Assembly (NCBI GenBank): GCA_002490425.1
Contig: DKTZ01000040.1
Location: forward strand, 9,710 to 27,803
Direction of reading: 5' to 3'
Origin: Ruminococcaceae bacterium UBA7217
GTDB lineage: Bacteria > Bacillota > Clostridia > Oscillospirales > Acutalibacteraceae
DNA: 18,094 nucleotides
Part shown: piece by piece, positions 5,135-13,482 of the stretch
Position numbering within the stretch: the first letter of the stretch is position 1
Layout: every line of letters begins with the position of its first letter
Program-made: the position numbers and the translations under genes
Notes under the pieces: generated by a model
What the model was told of the DNA's origin: nothing
What the model saw: the letters and a program-made list of their open reading frames with translations, nothing else
The model's database searches: none

Positions 5135-6252
5135 TGAAATCTGCACAGTTACTTCCAAGCGAAAATTTAGTGTTTTTGCTTCGTGAAATTTATGATAAAT
5201 ACGGTTATTCACGTTATAAAATGAATAAATTTGAAGAGTATGATTTGTACGCCAAGAATAAGGATTTCCTTATTTCCGAGGGCGTTATAACATTTACTGA
5301 TACAAACGGCAAGCTTATGGCGTTAAAGCCCGACGTTACTCTTTCAATAGTGAAAAATACAAAGGATTCGGGTAATGCCGTTCAAAAGCTTTATTATAAT
5401 GAAAATGTTTACCGTGTTTCAAAGGGAACCCACTCCTTTAAGGAGATAACGCAGGTGGGTCTTGAAGCGATAGGCGACATTGACGAATATACAATTTTTG
5501 AGGTTATTTCACTTGCGGTTAAAAGCCTTGTGAGCACAGGCGAAAACTGCATTTTGGAAATATCTCATTTGGGGCTTCTTTCCGATGTAATAAATTATGT
5601 CGGCGTGCCGAAAGACGAAATTCGAAAAGTATTTCATTTCATCGGCGAAAAAAATATTCACGAGCTGATTGCATTTTGCGATTCTTTAGGTATTGAAAAA
5701 AGCAAAACGGATTTACTTGCGAATACGGCAAAGATTTACGGAACGGCAAATGACATTTTACCGTGGATAAGAGAAAAACTTGCGGGAATTGCCGATGAAA
5801 ATAATATAAATATATTTGAAACTGTAATAAAAGCTTTAAGCAGCGAAGAAAACGGCGGTATTATAAGAATTGATTTTTCCGCTGTTGACGATATAAGATA
5901 TTATAACGGCTTTGTATTCAAGGGCTTCTCTGAGGGGATTCCCCAAAGTGTGCTTTCGGGCGGTCAGTATGACGCTCTTATGAAGAATATGAAGAGAAAA
6001 TCCGGCGCTGTCGGCTTTGCGGTTTACCTTGACAGCTTTGAAAATATATCAGCCGTTTCGGATTATGATGTTGATGTGCTTTTGCTTTATTCGGAAAATT
6101 CTGATATTTCTGTTATAAAAAAAGAGGCAGATAAAATAATTGCAGACGGTAAAAGCGTTTTACTGCAAAGAGAGAAAGCCGACGGTATAAAGTACAGAAC
6201 GCTGTTGGAAGAAAGGGACGGAGAGGTGATTTGCGTTGAAAACAATGCTTAA
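5134..6252 (+). CDS. hisZ: ATP phosphoribosyltransferase regulatory subunit HisZ
   Basis: A 372-residue paralogue of histidyl-tRNA synthetase that lacks aminoacylation activity. It partners with short-form HisG as the regulatory subunit of the first step of histidine synthesis. Class II core motifs are visible: KPDVTL (65-70), KLYYNENVYR (85-94), QVGLEAIG (107-114), YYNGFVF (256-262), LSGGQYD (274-280) and GAVGFAVYLD (291-300). Residues about 313-370 form an extra alpha/beta tail (DVDVLLLY, KSVLLQR) resembling a reduced anticodon-type domain, where HisRS would have a full one. The next gene is short hisG, with a 17-bp overlap, consistent with a hetero-octameric HisZG enzyme. Confusion with hisS is unlikely given the operon and length. 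Confidence 0.93.
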   Translation: MKSAQLLPSENLVFLLREIYDKYGYSRYKMNKFEEYDLYAKNKDFLISEGVITFTDTNGKLMALKPDVTLSIVKNTKDSGNAVQKLYYNENVYRVSKGTHSFKEITQVGLEAIGDIDEYTIFEVISLAVKSLVSTGENCILEISHLGLLSDVINYVGVPKDEIRKVFHFIGEKNIHELIAFCDSLGIEKSKTDLLANTAKIYGTANDILPWIREKLAGIADENNINIFETVIKALSSEENGGIIRIDFSAVDDIRYYNGFVFKGFSEGIPQSVLSGGQYDALMKNMKRKSGAVGFAVYLDSFENISAVSDYDVDVLLLYSENSDISVIKKEADKIIADGKSVLLQREKADGIKYRTLLEERDGEVICVENNA

Positions 6253-6874
6253 TGTAGCTCTTCCAAAAGGGCGGCTCGGCGAAAAGGTGTATTCAATGTT
6301 TGAAAAGGCAGGTTACCCTTGCCCGTCGATTAAAGAGAATAACAGAAAGCTTATTTTTGAAAATGAGGAAGCAGGTGTCCGTTATTTCTGGGTAAAGCCT
6401 TCAGACGTTGCGATTTACGTTGAGAGGGGTGCGGCGGACATAGGCGTAGCAGGCAAAGATATTTTGCTTGAATATGAGCCGGATATTTATGAGCTTTTGG
6501 ACCTTAAAATCGGAAAATGCAGAATGGCTGTTGCGGCTAAAAAGGATTTCCGTGACAATATGGGCAGAACTCTTAAGGTTGCTACCAAGTTTTCTAATAT
6601 TGCAGGAAATTACTATCGCTCAAAGGGCAGAGATATTGACATTATCCACTTAAACGGCTCAATTGAGATAGCCCCTATTTTGGGACTTTCCGATGTTATT
6701 GTCGATATAGTCGAAACGGGGACAACCCTTAAGGAGAATGATCTTACCGTGTTTGACACGGTAGTGCCCATAAGCGCAAGGCTTATTTCAAATAAAGCGA
6801 GCTACAAATTTAAGAGCTCCGAAATTGACAGGTTAACGCAAAAAATTGCGGAGCAGACGGAGGAACAGAAATGA
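6236..6874 (+). CDS. hisG: ATP phosphoribosyltransferase catalytic subunit, short form
   Basis: A 212-residue catalytic subunit that condenses ATP and PRPP to phosphoribosyl-ATP. It is the short HisG type, lacking the C-terminal ACT-like allosteric domain, so it needs HisZ, encoded just upstream. Motifs are LNVALPKGRLGEK near the N-terminus, YVERGAADIGVAGKD (61-74), and the PRPP-binding loop DIVETGTTLKEN (157-168). The start is TTG 6236, with AGGTGA at 6224-6229 spaced 6 nt away. ATG 6245 is an alternative that would remove three residues. The gene overlaps hisZ by 17 bp and hisD by 4 bp (ATGA), so translation is coupled. Confidence 0.95.
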   Translation: MKTMLNVALPKGRLGEKVYSMFEKAGYPCPSIKENNRKLIFENEEAGVRYFWVKPSDVAIYVERGAADIGVAGKDILLEYEPDIYELLDLKIGKCRMAVAAKKDFRDNMGRTLKVATKFSNIAGNYYRSKGRDIDIIHLNGSIEIAPILGLSDVIVDIVETGTTLKENDLTVFDTVVPISARLISNKASYKFKSSEIDRLTQKIAEQTEEQK

Positions 6875-8151
6875 TTAAAATTATGAAATACAGCGAAGTT
6901 AAAAATGACGAAATCTTCGCCCGTGTTGCACCGTCAGTAAATGTTACCGATATTGTTGCGGAAATAATTGAAAATGTTAAAAAGAACGGCGATAAAGCGC
7001 TTTTTGAATACTGCAAAAAGTTCGATAAAGCAGAGCTTACATCTCTTCTTGTGACCGAAGAGGAAATTGCCGAGGCGATGAATCTTGTTGAGCCGAAATT
7101 TATTGAAATACTCAAAAAAGCGGCAAAAAATATCCGTAAATTTCACGAGAAACAGGTTAGAAACAGTTTTATTATAAATGACGAGGACGGAATTGTAATC
7201 GGACAGAAAATAATTCCCGTTGACAGAGCAGGGCTTTATGTACCGGGCGGCACGGCAGCTTATCCGTCAACTGTTTTAATGGATTCAATCCCTGCTAAAA
7301 TTGCAGGCTGTAAAGAGGTTGTAATTGTAACGCCTCCGAGTGCAGACGGCAAAATAAATCCCGTAATTTTAGCGGCGGCAAAAATTGCAGGCGTTGATAA
7401 AATTTTCAAGGTCGGCGGAGCGCAGGCAATTGCCGCACTTGCCTTTGGAACTGAATCCGTTCCGAAGGTGGATAAAATAGTAGGTCCGGGTAACGCTTTC
7501 GTTGCAGAGGCTAAAAAACAGGTTTTCGGCGTTGTTTCAATTGATATGATTGCAGGGCCGAGCGAGATTTTAATTGTTGCCGACAAAGAGAATAATCCTA
7601 AGCACTTGGCGGCTGACCTTCTCTCTCAGGCGGAGCACGACAAAATGGCAAGCACCGTTCTTGTTACGGACAGCGAAGAGCTTGCAAAAAAGGTAGCAGA
7701 AGAGATTGAAAATCAAATTCCGATGTTAGAGCGTGCCGAAATCGCCAGAGCGTCAATAGATGTAAACGGCAAGATTATTGTTGCGGACACAATTGAAAGA
7801 GTTTTTGACATTGCAAATGAAATTGCGCCTGAGCATTTGGAGCTTTGCGTTGAAAATCCCTTTGACTGTCTTGACAAAATCCGTCATGCCGGTTCAATTT
7901 TTATGGGCAAGAACTGTCCTGAGGCATTGGGTGACTATTTTGCAGGACCTAACCACACTCTTCCCACAGGCGGAACGGCAAAGTTTTCAAGTCCGCTTTC
8001 TGTTGACGATTTTATTAAGAAAACACAGTATACTTATTATACAAAGGACGCGCTCAAACGTGTTGCGGAGGATGTTGCATATTTTGCAAAGCAGGAGGGA
8101 CTTACTGCGCACGCCAGAAGCGCTGTAATTCGCACCGAGGAGGAAAAATAA
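6871..8151 (+). CDS. hisD: Histidinol dehydrogenase
   Basis: A 426-residue zinc enzyme that makes the last two NAD-dependent oxidations, L-histidinol to L-histidine. Visible features are VPGGTAAYPS (124-133), the GGAQAIAALAFGT and VGPGN segments (182-208), zinc ligands Q253 and H256 in SQAEHD, D355 in GDYFAGPNH and H414 in LTAHARS, and the catalytic pair E321-H322 in APEHLEL. Length is normal for the family. Its ATG overlaps the hisG stop (ATGA), and its own stop overlaps the hisC ATG by one base. Cytosolic, usually dimeric. Confidence 0.97.
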   Translation: MIKIMKYSEVKNDEIFARVAPSVNVTDIVAEIIENVKKNGDKALFEYCKKFDKAELTSLLVTEEEIAEAMNLVEPKFIEILKKAAKNIRKFHEKQVRNSFIINDEDGIVIGQKIIPVDRAGLYVPGGTAAYPSTVLMDSIPAKIAGCKEVVIVTPPSADGKINPVILAAAKIAGVDKIFKVGGAQAIAALAFGTESVPKVDKIVGPGNAFVAEAKKQVFGVVSIDMIAGPSEILIVADKENNPKHLAADLLSQAEHDKMASTVLVTDSEELAKKVAEEIENQIPMLERAEIARASIDVNGKIIVADTIERVFDIANEIAPEHLELCVENPFDCLDKIRHAGSIFMGKNCPEALGDYFAGPNHTLPTGGTAKFSSPLSVDDFIKKTQYTYYTKDALKRVAEDVAYFAKQEGLTAHARSAVIRTEEEK

Positions 8152-9215
8152 TGAGCCGATTTTTCAGTGAGAAATATCGCTCTCTTGTGCCGTACACCCC
8201 CGGTGAGCAGCCAAAAGAGTTAAATTTAATAAAACTTAATACAAATGAATCACCGTTTCCGCCGTCACCGAAAGCGGTCGAGTTTGCAAAAAGAGAAGCG
8301 GAAAAATTACAGCTTTATTCAGATCCTGAGTGCCGTGATCTTGTGAAAACAGCATCAGATTATTTCGGCGTTTCGCAGAATGAGATACTTTTCACAAACG
8401 GCAGTGATGAGATCTTGAATTTCGCATTTATGGCTTTTTGCGACGGTGCTCATTCAGCGGCTTTTCCCGATATTACTTACGGCTTTTATCCTGTCTTTGC
8501 GGAGCTTAACGGCGTGCCTTTTGAGGAAATACCGCTCAAAGACGATTTTACGGTAGACGTAAATGCTTTTTGCGGTGTGAATAAAACGGTGTTTATTGCA
8601 AACCCCAATGCGCCTACGGGAATAGCGCTTTCGCTTTCAGATATTGAGAAAATTGTCAAAAGCAATCCCGATAATATAGTCGTAATAGATGAGGCGTATG
8701 TGGATTTCGGAGCTGAAAGCGCAATAAAACTTATTCACAAATATGACAATCTGCTTGTAACGGGTACTTTTTCAAAATCACGGTCCTTAGCCGGCGGCAG
8801 GCTCGGCTTCGGCATTGCAAATGAAGCGCTGATAAAAGATTTGAATACGGTGAAATATTCAACAAATCCGTACAACGTAAACCGTATGACCATGGCGGCA
8901 GGTGTGGGAGCGATAGAGGATAACGAATATTTTGTAAATAATTGCCGTGAAATTGCAAATACACGTGAATATGCGTCGGAAGAACTTCAAAAAATGGGCT
9001 TTGAGTTAACTTCTTCTTCGGCAAATTTCATTTTTGCTCAGTCAAATAAAATTGACGGCAAAACGCTTTATTTAAAATTAAAGGAAAAAGGAATTTTAAT
9101 CCGTCATTTTGACAAAGAAAGAATAAAAAATTATAACAGAATAACAGTAGGCACTAAAGAGCAGATGGATTTGCTTTTAGGCGCAATAAAAGATATAAAT
9201 GAGGAGATAGTATGA
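8151..9215 (+). CDS. hisC: Histidinol-phosphate aminotransferase
   Basis: A 354-residue PLP enzyme of fold type I (class I/II aminotransferase) that transfers an amino group from glutamate to imidazole-acetol phosphate. Key parts are NTNESPFPPSP at 30-40, NPNAPTG (151-157), DEAYVDF (180-186), the Schiff-base lysine K209 in TFSKSRSLAG, and the phosphate-binding arginine R217 in GGRLGFG. Its position between hisD and hisB makes the HisC assignment firmer than for a stand-alone aminotransferase, although broad specificity for aromatic amino acids cannot be excluded. It overlaps hisB by 4 bp (ATGA). SD AGGAAA precedes it in the hisD end. Confidence 0.95.
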   Translation: MSRFFSEKYRSLVPYTPGEQPKELNLIKLNTNESPFPPSPKAVEFAKREAEKLQLYSDPECRDLVKTASDYFGVSQNEILFTNGSDEILNFAFMAFCDGAHSAAFPDITYGFYPVFAELNGVPFEEIPLKDDFTVDVNAFCGVNKTVFIANPNAPTGIALSLSDIEKIVKSNPDNIVVIDEAYVDFGAESAIKLIHKYDNLLVTGTFSKSRSLAGGRLGFGIANEALIKDLNTVKYSTNPYNVNRMTMAAGVGAIEDNEYFVNNCREIANTREYASEELQKMGFELTSSSANFIFAQSNKIDGKTLYLKLKEKGILIRHFDKERIKNYNRITVGTKEQMDLLLGAIKDINEEIV

Positions 9216-9799
9216 GAACTTCGGCTATTGAGAGAAATACTGCTGAAACAAAAATTAAGCTTTCGTTAAATATTGACGGCAGCGGAAAAAGCGAGATAAA
9301 TACAGGCTGCGGTTTTCTGGACCATATGTTAACGCTTTTCGCAAAGCACGGCAGATTTGACCTTGCGGTAAAATGTGACGGCGACACAAATGTGGATTAT
9401 CACCACACGGTTGAGGACATCGGCATAGTTCTCGGTTCTGCATTCAAAGAGGCTCTCGGCGACAAAAAAGGGATTGAGCGTTACGGCGATATAATTTTGC
9501 CGATGGACGAAGCTTTAATCCTTACCGCAGTTGACCTTTCGGGCAGAGCGTATCTCGGCTTTGATTTGGAAATTCCCACAGAAAAGGTCGGCGATTTTGA
9601 CACAGAGCTTGTTAAAGAATTTTGGCTTGGATTTATCCGCACAGCAGAATGCACATTGCATATTAAACAGCTTGCAGGCGGAAATTCGCACCACATAATT
9701 GAGGGCGCATTTAAGTCCGCCGCCCGAAGCCTTTCAAAGGCAGTAAAAATAAATTCGGATTATAAGGACGAAATTCCGTCAACAAAAGGAGTTCTCTGA
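9212..9799 (+). CDS. hisB: Imidazoleglycerol-phosphate dehydratase
   Basis: A 195-residue manganese enzyme that dehydrates imidazole-glycerol phosphate to imidazole-acetol phosphate. Metal-binding repeats are clear: GCGFLDHML (32-40), DYHHTVEDIG (62-71) and GNSHHIIEGAFKSAARSL (157-174). It is the single-domain form with no N-terminal HAD phosphatase, unlike the E. coli bifunctional HisB. The histidinol-phosphate phosphatase must therefore be another protein, and none is in this window. SD GAGGAGA at 9201-9207 sits 4 nt before the ATG. The stop overlaps hisH ATG by one base (TGATG). Confidence 0.97.
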   Translation: MRTSAIERNTAETKIKLSLNIDGSGKSEINTGCGFLDHMLTLFAKHGRFDLAVKCDGDTNVDYHHTVEDIGIVLGSAFKEALGDKKGIERYGDIILPMDEALILTAVDLSGRAYLGFDLEIPTEKVGDFDTELVKEFWLGFIRTAECTLHIKQLAGGNSHHIIEGAFKSAARSLSKAVKINSDYKDEIPSTKGVL

Positions 9800-10416
9800 T
9801 GATAGCAATTGCAGATTACGGCGTAGGCAACCTGTTTTCGCTGAAAAGCTCATTCTCGGCAATAGGCGCAAACGCCGTTGTTACAAGCGACAGAGCCGAA
9901 ATTGAAAAAGCGGACAGAATTATTCTCCCCGGGGTGGGCGCATTCGGCGACGCATCAAAAAAGCTGTCTGAGTCCGGGCTCGGCGAGGTTTTGATAAACG
10001 AGGCTCAAAAGGGCAAGCCGATTATGGGAATTTGCCTCGGTATGCAGCTGCTTTTCGACAAAAGCTATGAATACGGCGAATATGAAGGCCTCGGTCTTAT
10101 TCACGGAAATATAAAACCTATTTCAGATGTTATTCCGAATAATCTTAAAATACCGCATATCGGTTGGAACTCACTTTCGTTTAAGAAAGAAAGTCCCATT
10201 AACAAATATATAAATGACGGGGATTTCGTCTATTTTGTCCATTCGTTTTATGCGGCGGACTGTGACAAATACACTGTGGCAACGGCTGAATACGGTGCAG
10301 ATTTAACTGCAACAGTGCAGAATAAAAATGTGTTCGGATGTCAGTTTCACCCTGAAAAGAGCGGTGAGACAGGACTTAAAATTCTCCGTGCATTTACCGA
10401 AACGGAGGGATTTTGA
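9799..10416 (+). CDS. hisH: Imidazole glycerol phosphate synthase, glutaminase subunit
   Basis: A 205-residue class I glutamine amidotransferase that supplies ammonia to HisF. The catalytic triad is visible as C79 in MGICLGMQLLF, and H184 and E186 in CQFHPEKSGETGL. The oxyanion-region motif LPGVGAFG is at 43-50. It works as a HisH-HisF heterodimer with internal ammonia channelling. Both genes are present with hisA between them. SD AAAGGAG lies in the hisB end. Its stop codon shares one base with the preferred hisA ATG. Confidence 0.96.
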   Translation: MIAIADYGVGNLFSLKSSFSAIGANAVVTSDRAEIEKADRIILPGVGAFGDASKKLSESGLGEVLINEAQKGKPIMGICLGMQLLFDKSYEYGEYEGLGLIHGNIKPISDVIPNNLKIPHIGWNSLSFKKESPINKYINDGDFVYFVHSFYAADCDKYTVATAEYGADLTATVQNKNVFGCQFHPEKSGETGLKILRAFTETEGF

Positions 10417-11129
10417 TGATAATATTTCCTGCAATAGATTTATTTGAGGGTAAAGCTGTTCGCCTTTATAAGGGCGATTACAATAAAATGACGGTTTACA
10501 GTGACAATCCGCCCGAAATCGCCGAAGATTTCAAAACTCAAGGTGCTACTCACATTCATATTGTGGATTTAGAGGGTGCTAAAGGCGGCACAACGCCGAA
10601 TTTCGATACTGTAATTGAAATTAAAAAGAAAAGCGGACTTTTTTGCGAAATAGGCGGCGGTATCCGTGATATGAACACAATCGAAAGATACATTTCGGCG
10701 GGGATTGACAGAGTTATTCTCGGTACGGCGGCAGTTACAAACGAAGGCTTTGTAAAAGAATCCGTTAAGGAATACGGCGAAAAAATTGCTGTCGGAATTG
10801 ATATAAAAGACGGATTTGTCGCAATAAAGGGCTGGACAGAAAAAAGCGAGCTTACCGCCTTTGAATTTTGCGAAAAAATGCAGGCGGACGGCGTTAAAAC
10901 CCTTATTTGCACCGACATTTCCAAGGACGGCGCAATGAACGGCACAAACCATGCGCTTTACAGTGAGCTTATGGACAGATTTGATATGCAGATAATAGCG
11001 TCGGGCGGAGTTTCCTCACTCCAAGATGTTAAACGCCTTGCAGAAAAAAATCTTTACGGGGCAATAATCGGAAAAGCCTATTACACGGGTGATATTGATT
11101 TAAAACAGGCTGTCGAGGTGGCGAGATGA
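10416..11129 (+). CDS. hisA: Phosphoribosyl-formimino AICAR ribotide isomerase
   Basis: A 237-residue TIM-barrel isomerase (ProFAR to PRFAR). Catalytic aspartates are D8 in FPAIDLFEGKAVRL and D129 in AVGIDIKDGFVAI. Phosphate-binding loops are EIGGGIRD (78-85) and IASGGVSS. I chose ATG 10416, because GGAGGG at 10404-10409 is 6 nt away; a TTG at 10413 is in frame but too close. The gene shares one base with the hisH stop and overlaps hisF by 4 bp (ATGA). Confidence 0.96.
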   Translation: MIIFPAIDLFEGKAVRLYKGDYNKMTVYSDNPPEIAEDFKTQGATHIHIVDLEGAKGGTTPNFDTVIEIKKKSGLFCEIGGGIRDMNTIERYISAGIDRVILGTAAVTNEGFVKESVKEYGEKIAVGIDIKDGFVAIKGWTEKSELTAFEFCEKMQADGVKTLICTDISKDGAMNGTNHALYSELMDRFDMQIIASGGVSSLQDVKRLAEKNLYGAIIGKAYYTGDIDLKQAVEVAR

Positions 11130-11884
11130 TAACAAAAAGAATCATTCCCTGTCTTGATGTCAGGGACGGAAGAGTTGTAAAGGGAGTTAACTTTACAGGA
11201 CTTCGGGATGTTTCTTCGCCCGTTGAATTGGCAGAATTTTATTCGTCCTGCGGCGCAGATGAGCTTGTGTTTTACGATATTACAGCGTCCTCAGACGGGC
11301 GCAAAATCTTTACCGATATTTTAACGGAAACGGCAAAACGGGTGTTCATTCCATTGACTGTCGGCGGCGGAATAAACACAGTAGAGGATTTTGACCGAGT
11401 GCTTAAATGCGGTGCTGACAAAGTCAGCGTAAATTCGGGTGCAATCAAAAATCCGTCGCTCATTTCCGAGGCGGCAAAGCTTTACGGTGACCAATGCGTT
11501 GTAATTTCGGTTGACATTAAACGTGTTGACGGCCTATTCAGAGTTTTCGCCAAGGGCGGAAGAGAGAACACGGGCATTGAGGCGATAAGCTGGATAAAAA
11601 ATTGTGTTGATAACGGCGCGGGCGAGGTTGTAGTAAATTCAATGGACACCGACGGCGTTAAGGGCGGATTTGATTTGGAACTGCTTAAAGAGGTTTGCGA
11701 CACAGTGAGTGTTCCTGTTATCGCTTCGGGCGGAGCAGGAAAAACAGAAGATTTTATTACGCTTTTTAATGAAATCCCGAAGGTTGACGCAGGTCTTGCG
11801 GCGTCTGTATTCCATTTCGGCGAAATTCAAATTAAAGACCTTAAAGAAGAAATGGCAAAAGCAAATATTCCTGTTAGGAGATAA
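11126..11884 (+). CDS. hisF: Imidazole glycerol phosphate synthase, cyclase subunit
   Basis: A 252-residue TIM barrel that uses HisH-derived ammonia to turn PRFAR into imidazole-glycerol phosphate and AICAR. The signature MITKRIIPCLDVRDGRVVKG opens the protein with catalytic D11; D130 in VVISVDIKRVDG is the second. LTVGGGIN (77-84) and VIASGGAG are the phosphate loops. Related in sequence to HisA but clearly HisF by its N-terminus and length. It overlaps hisA by 4 bp and ends 4 bp before the hisIE ATG. Confidence 0.97.
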   Translation: MITKRIIPCLDVRDGRVVKGVNFTGLRDVSSPVELAEFYSSCGADELVFYDITASSDGRKIFTDILTETAKRVFIPLTVGGGINTVEDFDRVLKCGADKVSVNSGAIKNPSLISEAAKLYGDQCVVISVDIKRVDGLFRVFAKGGRENTGIEAISWIKNCVDNGAGEVVVNSMDTDGVKGGFDLELLKEVCDTVSVPVIASGGAGKTEDFITLFNEIPKVDAGLAASVFHFGEIQIKDLKEEMAKANIPVRR

Positions 11885-11888
11885 AAAA

Positions 11889-12539
11889 ATGATAAATATT
11901 GACGAACTTAAATTTGACGAAAAAGGGCTTATTCCGGCGGTAGTTGTGGATTCAGTCAGCAAAAAGGTTTTAACTCTTGCTTATATGAACAGGGAAAGCC
12001 TTAAAATTTCAATGGAAAAGGGGCTTACCTGCTTTTGGAGCAGGTCACGTCAGGAGCTTTGGCTCAAGGGCGAAACCAGCGGAAATTATCAGCACATTGT
12101 TTCAATTACTGCGGACTGTGATAAGGACGCACTTGTAGTTTCCGTAGAACCCGACGGTCCTGCATGCCACAAGGGTACATTTTCCTGCTTTAACGATAAG
12201 GTTTATCAAAACGAGGAACTGAAAGACTTTTCCTACGAGGATTTAATGGAGCTTATAAAGGGACGAAAGACAGAAAAAAAGGAAGGCTCATACACAACCT
12301 ATCTTTTTGAGAAGGGTCTTGATAAAATTCTTAAAAAAGTCGGCGAAGAGAGTACAGAGGTTATCATCGCCGCAAAGGATAACGACAAGGCGGAAACGAT
12401 TTATGAGATTGCCGACCTTGCATATCACGTAATGGTGCTGATGATTGAGGCGGGAATTGACCTTGCGGACATTCACAAGGAGCTGGCTTCCCGTCACGTT
12501 ATTGACCATAAGATTAAACAGGAAAAAATGACAAAGTAA
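11889..12539 (+). CDS. hisI: Bifunctional phosphoribosyl-AMP cyclohydrolase / phosphoribosyl-ATP pyrophosphatase
   Basis: A 216-residue fusion of HisI and HisE, steps 3 and 2 of the pathway. Residues about 1-108 are the cyclohydrolase, with FWSRSRQELWLKGETSG (49-65), the metal site D76-C77-D78-x-D80, and C93-H94 and C100 in PACHKGTFSC. Residues about 116-205 are the MazG-like pyrophosphatase, with KKVGEESTEVIIAAK (149-163) and YEIADLAYH (172-180). The frame is open 180 bp further into hisF, but AGGAGA at 11876-11881, 7 nt before ATG 11889, and the normal HisI N-terminus fix the start. argC begins 11 bp after its stop. Confidence 0.96.
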   Translation: MINIDELKFDEKGLIPAVVVDSVSKKVLTLAYMNRESLKISMEKGLTCFWSRSRQELWLKGETSGNYQHIVSITADCDKDALVVSVEPDGPACHKGTFSCFNDKVYQNEELKDFSYEDLMELIKGRKTEKKEGSYTTYLFEKGLDKILKKVGEESTEVIIAAKDNDKAETIYEIADLAYHVMVLMIEAGIDLADIHKELASRHVIDHKIKQEKMTK

Positions 12540-12550
12540 GAGTGAGAAAT

Positions 12551-13480
12551 ATGACAAAGGTATTTATTGACGGCAGTGCCGGCACAACGGGACTTCGGAT
12601 TTACGAGCGCTTGGGTGAGCGGAGCGACCTTGAGCTGATAATCCTTACCGGTGACAAGAGAAAGGATTTAACCGCCAGAGCGGAAGCGCTGAACTCAGCG
12701 GATATTGCATTTTTGTGCTTGCCTGATGATGCGGCAAGAGAAGCGGCAACACTTATAGAGAATGACAGAACTGTTGTTATTGATACTTCGACTGCACACA
12801 GAACGGCGGACGGCTGGGCTTACGGCTTTCCTGAGCTTACAGGGCAGAGGGAACTAATTGAAAATTCAAAACGGATAGCCAACCCCGGCTGTCATGCAAG
12901 CGGATTTATCTCTCTTGTAAAGCCACTTACAGAAAACGGAATAATTACCTGTGATGCAATTATTTCTGCATTTTCGCTGACAGGATATTCGGGCGGCGGC
13001 AAAAAAATGATTGCAGATTACGAAACAGATGAGTTAAGCGAAGAATTGCTCGCTCCGAGAAGCTACGGACTTTCGCAGACACACAAGCATCTCCCTGAAA
13101 TGAGCAAGATTTGCTGTCTTAATAAATTGCCGCTCTTTACCCCCATAGTTTCAAGCTATTATTCGGGTATGGAGGTTGTAATAACACTTGCTAAAGAGCA
13201 GATAAACGGCACTCTTGCGGATATTAAGAATGTTTACAGAACTTATTACAACGGCGGAATAGTTAAATACTGTGAAAATGCGGACGAAAGCGGTTTCCTT
13301 TCAGCCTCAAAAATATCAGGTAGGGACGATATGGAGATAGCCGTTTTCGGAAATGAGGACAGAATAATGCTTGTATCCCGATTTGACAACCTCGGAAAAG
13401 GCGCGTCGGGCGCGGCAATTCAAAATATGAATATTGTTCTGGGACTTAGCGACTCAACAGGACTTAATATAGGAGAATGA
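12551..13480 (+). CDS. argC: N-acetyl-gamma-glutamyl-phosphate reductase, short uncommon form
   Basis: A 309-residue NADPH-dependent reductase that makes N-acetylglutamate semialdehyde. It opens with MTKVFIDGSAGTTGLRIYER, the signature of the shorter, less usual ArgC branch rather than the roughly 345-residue Bacillus type. The catalytic cysteine is C114 in ANPGCHASGF, and SLTGYSGGGKKMI is the substrate region. A GTG at 12542 is in frame, but ATG 12551 matches the family N-terminus. The SD is weak (AAGAGTGAG at 12538-12546). It is 11 bp after hisIE, with no promoter or terminator seen between them, so the arg genes are probably in the his transcript. It ends 2 bp before argJ. Confidence 0.93.
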   Translation: MTKVFIDGSAGTTGLRIYERLGERSDLELIILTGDKRKDLTARAEALNSADIAFLCLPDDAAREAATLIENDRTVVIDTSTAHRTADGWAYGFPELTGQRELIENSKRIANPGCHASGFISLVKPLTENGIITCDAIISAFSLTGYSGGGKKMIADYETDELSEELLAPRSYGLSQTHKHLPEMSKICCLNKLPLFTPIVSSYYSGMEVVITLAKEQINGTLADIKNVYRTYYNGGIVKYCENADESGFLSASKISGRDDMEIAVFGNEDRIMLVSRFDNLGKGASGAAIQNMNIVLGLSDSTGLNIGE

Positions 13481-13482
13481 AA

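Noticed and set aside
7260..7586. Long minus-strand frames inside hisD and other his/arg genes
   Set aside because: They lie fully within strongly supported genes, have no recognisable domain, and are expected as codon-bias shadows.
9212..9799. Bifunctional HisB with phosphatase domain
   Set aside because: Only the dehydratase domain (195 residues) is present; no HAD motif DxDGT is seen at the N-terminus.
11709..11888. Possible 60-residue N-terminal extension of hisIE overlapping hisF
   Set aside because: A strong SD precedes ATG 11889, the normal HisI N-terminus starts there, and the extension only translates an alternate frame of hisF.
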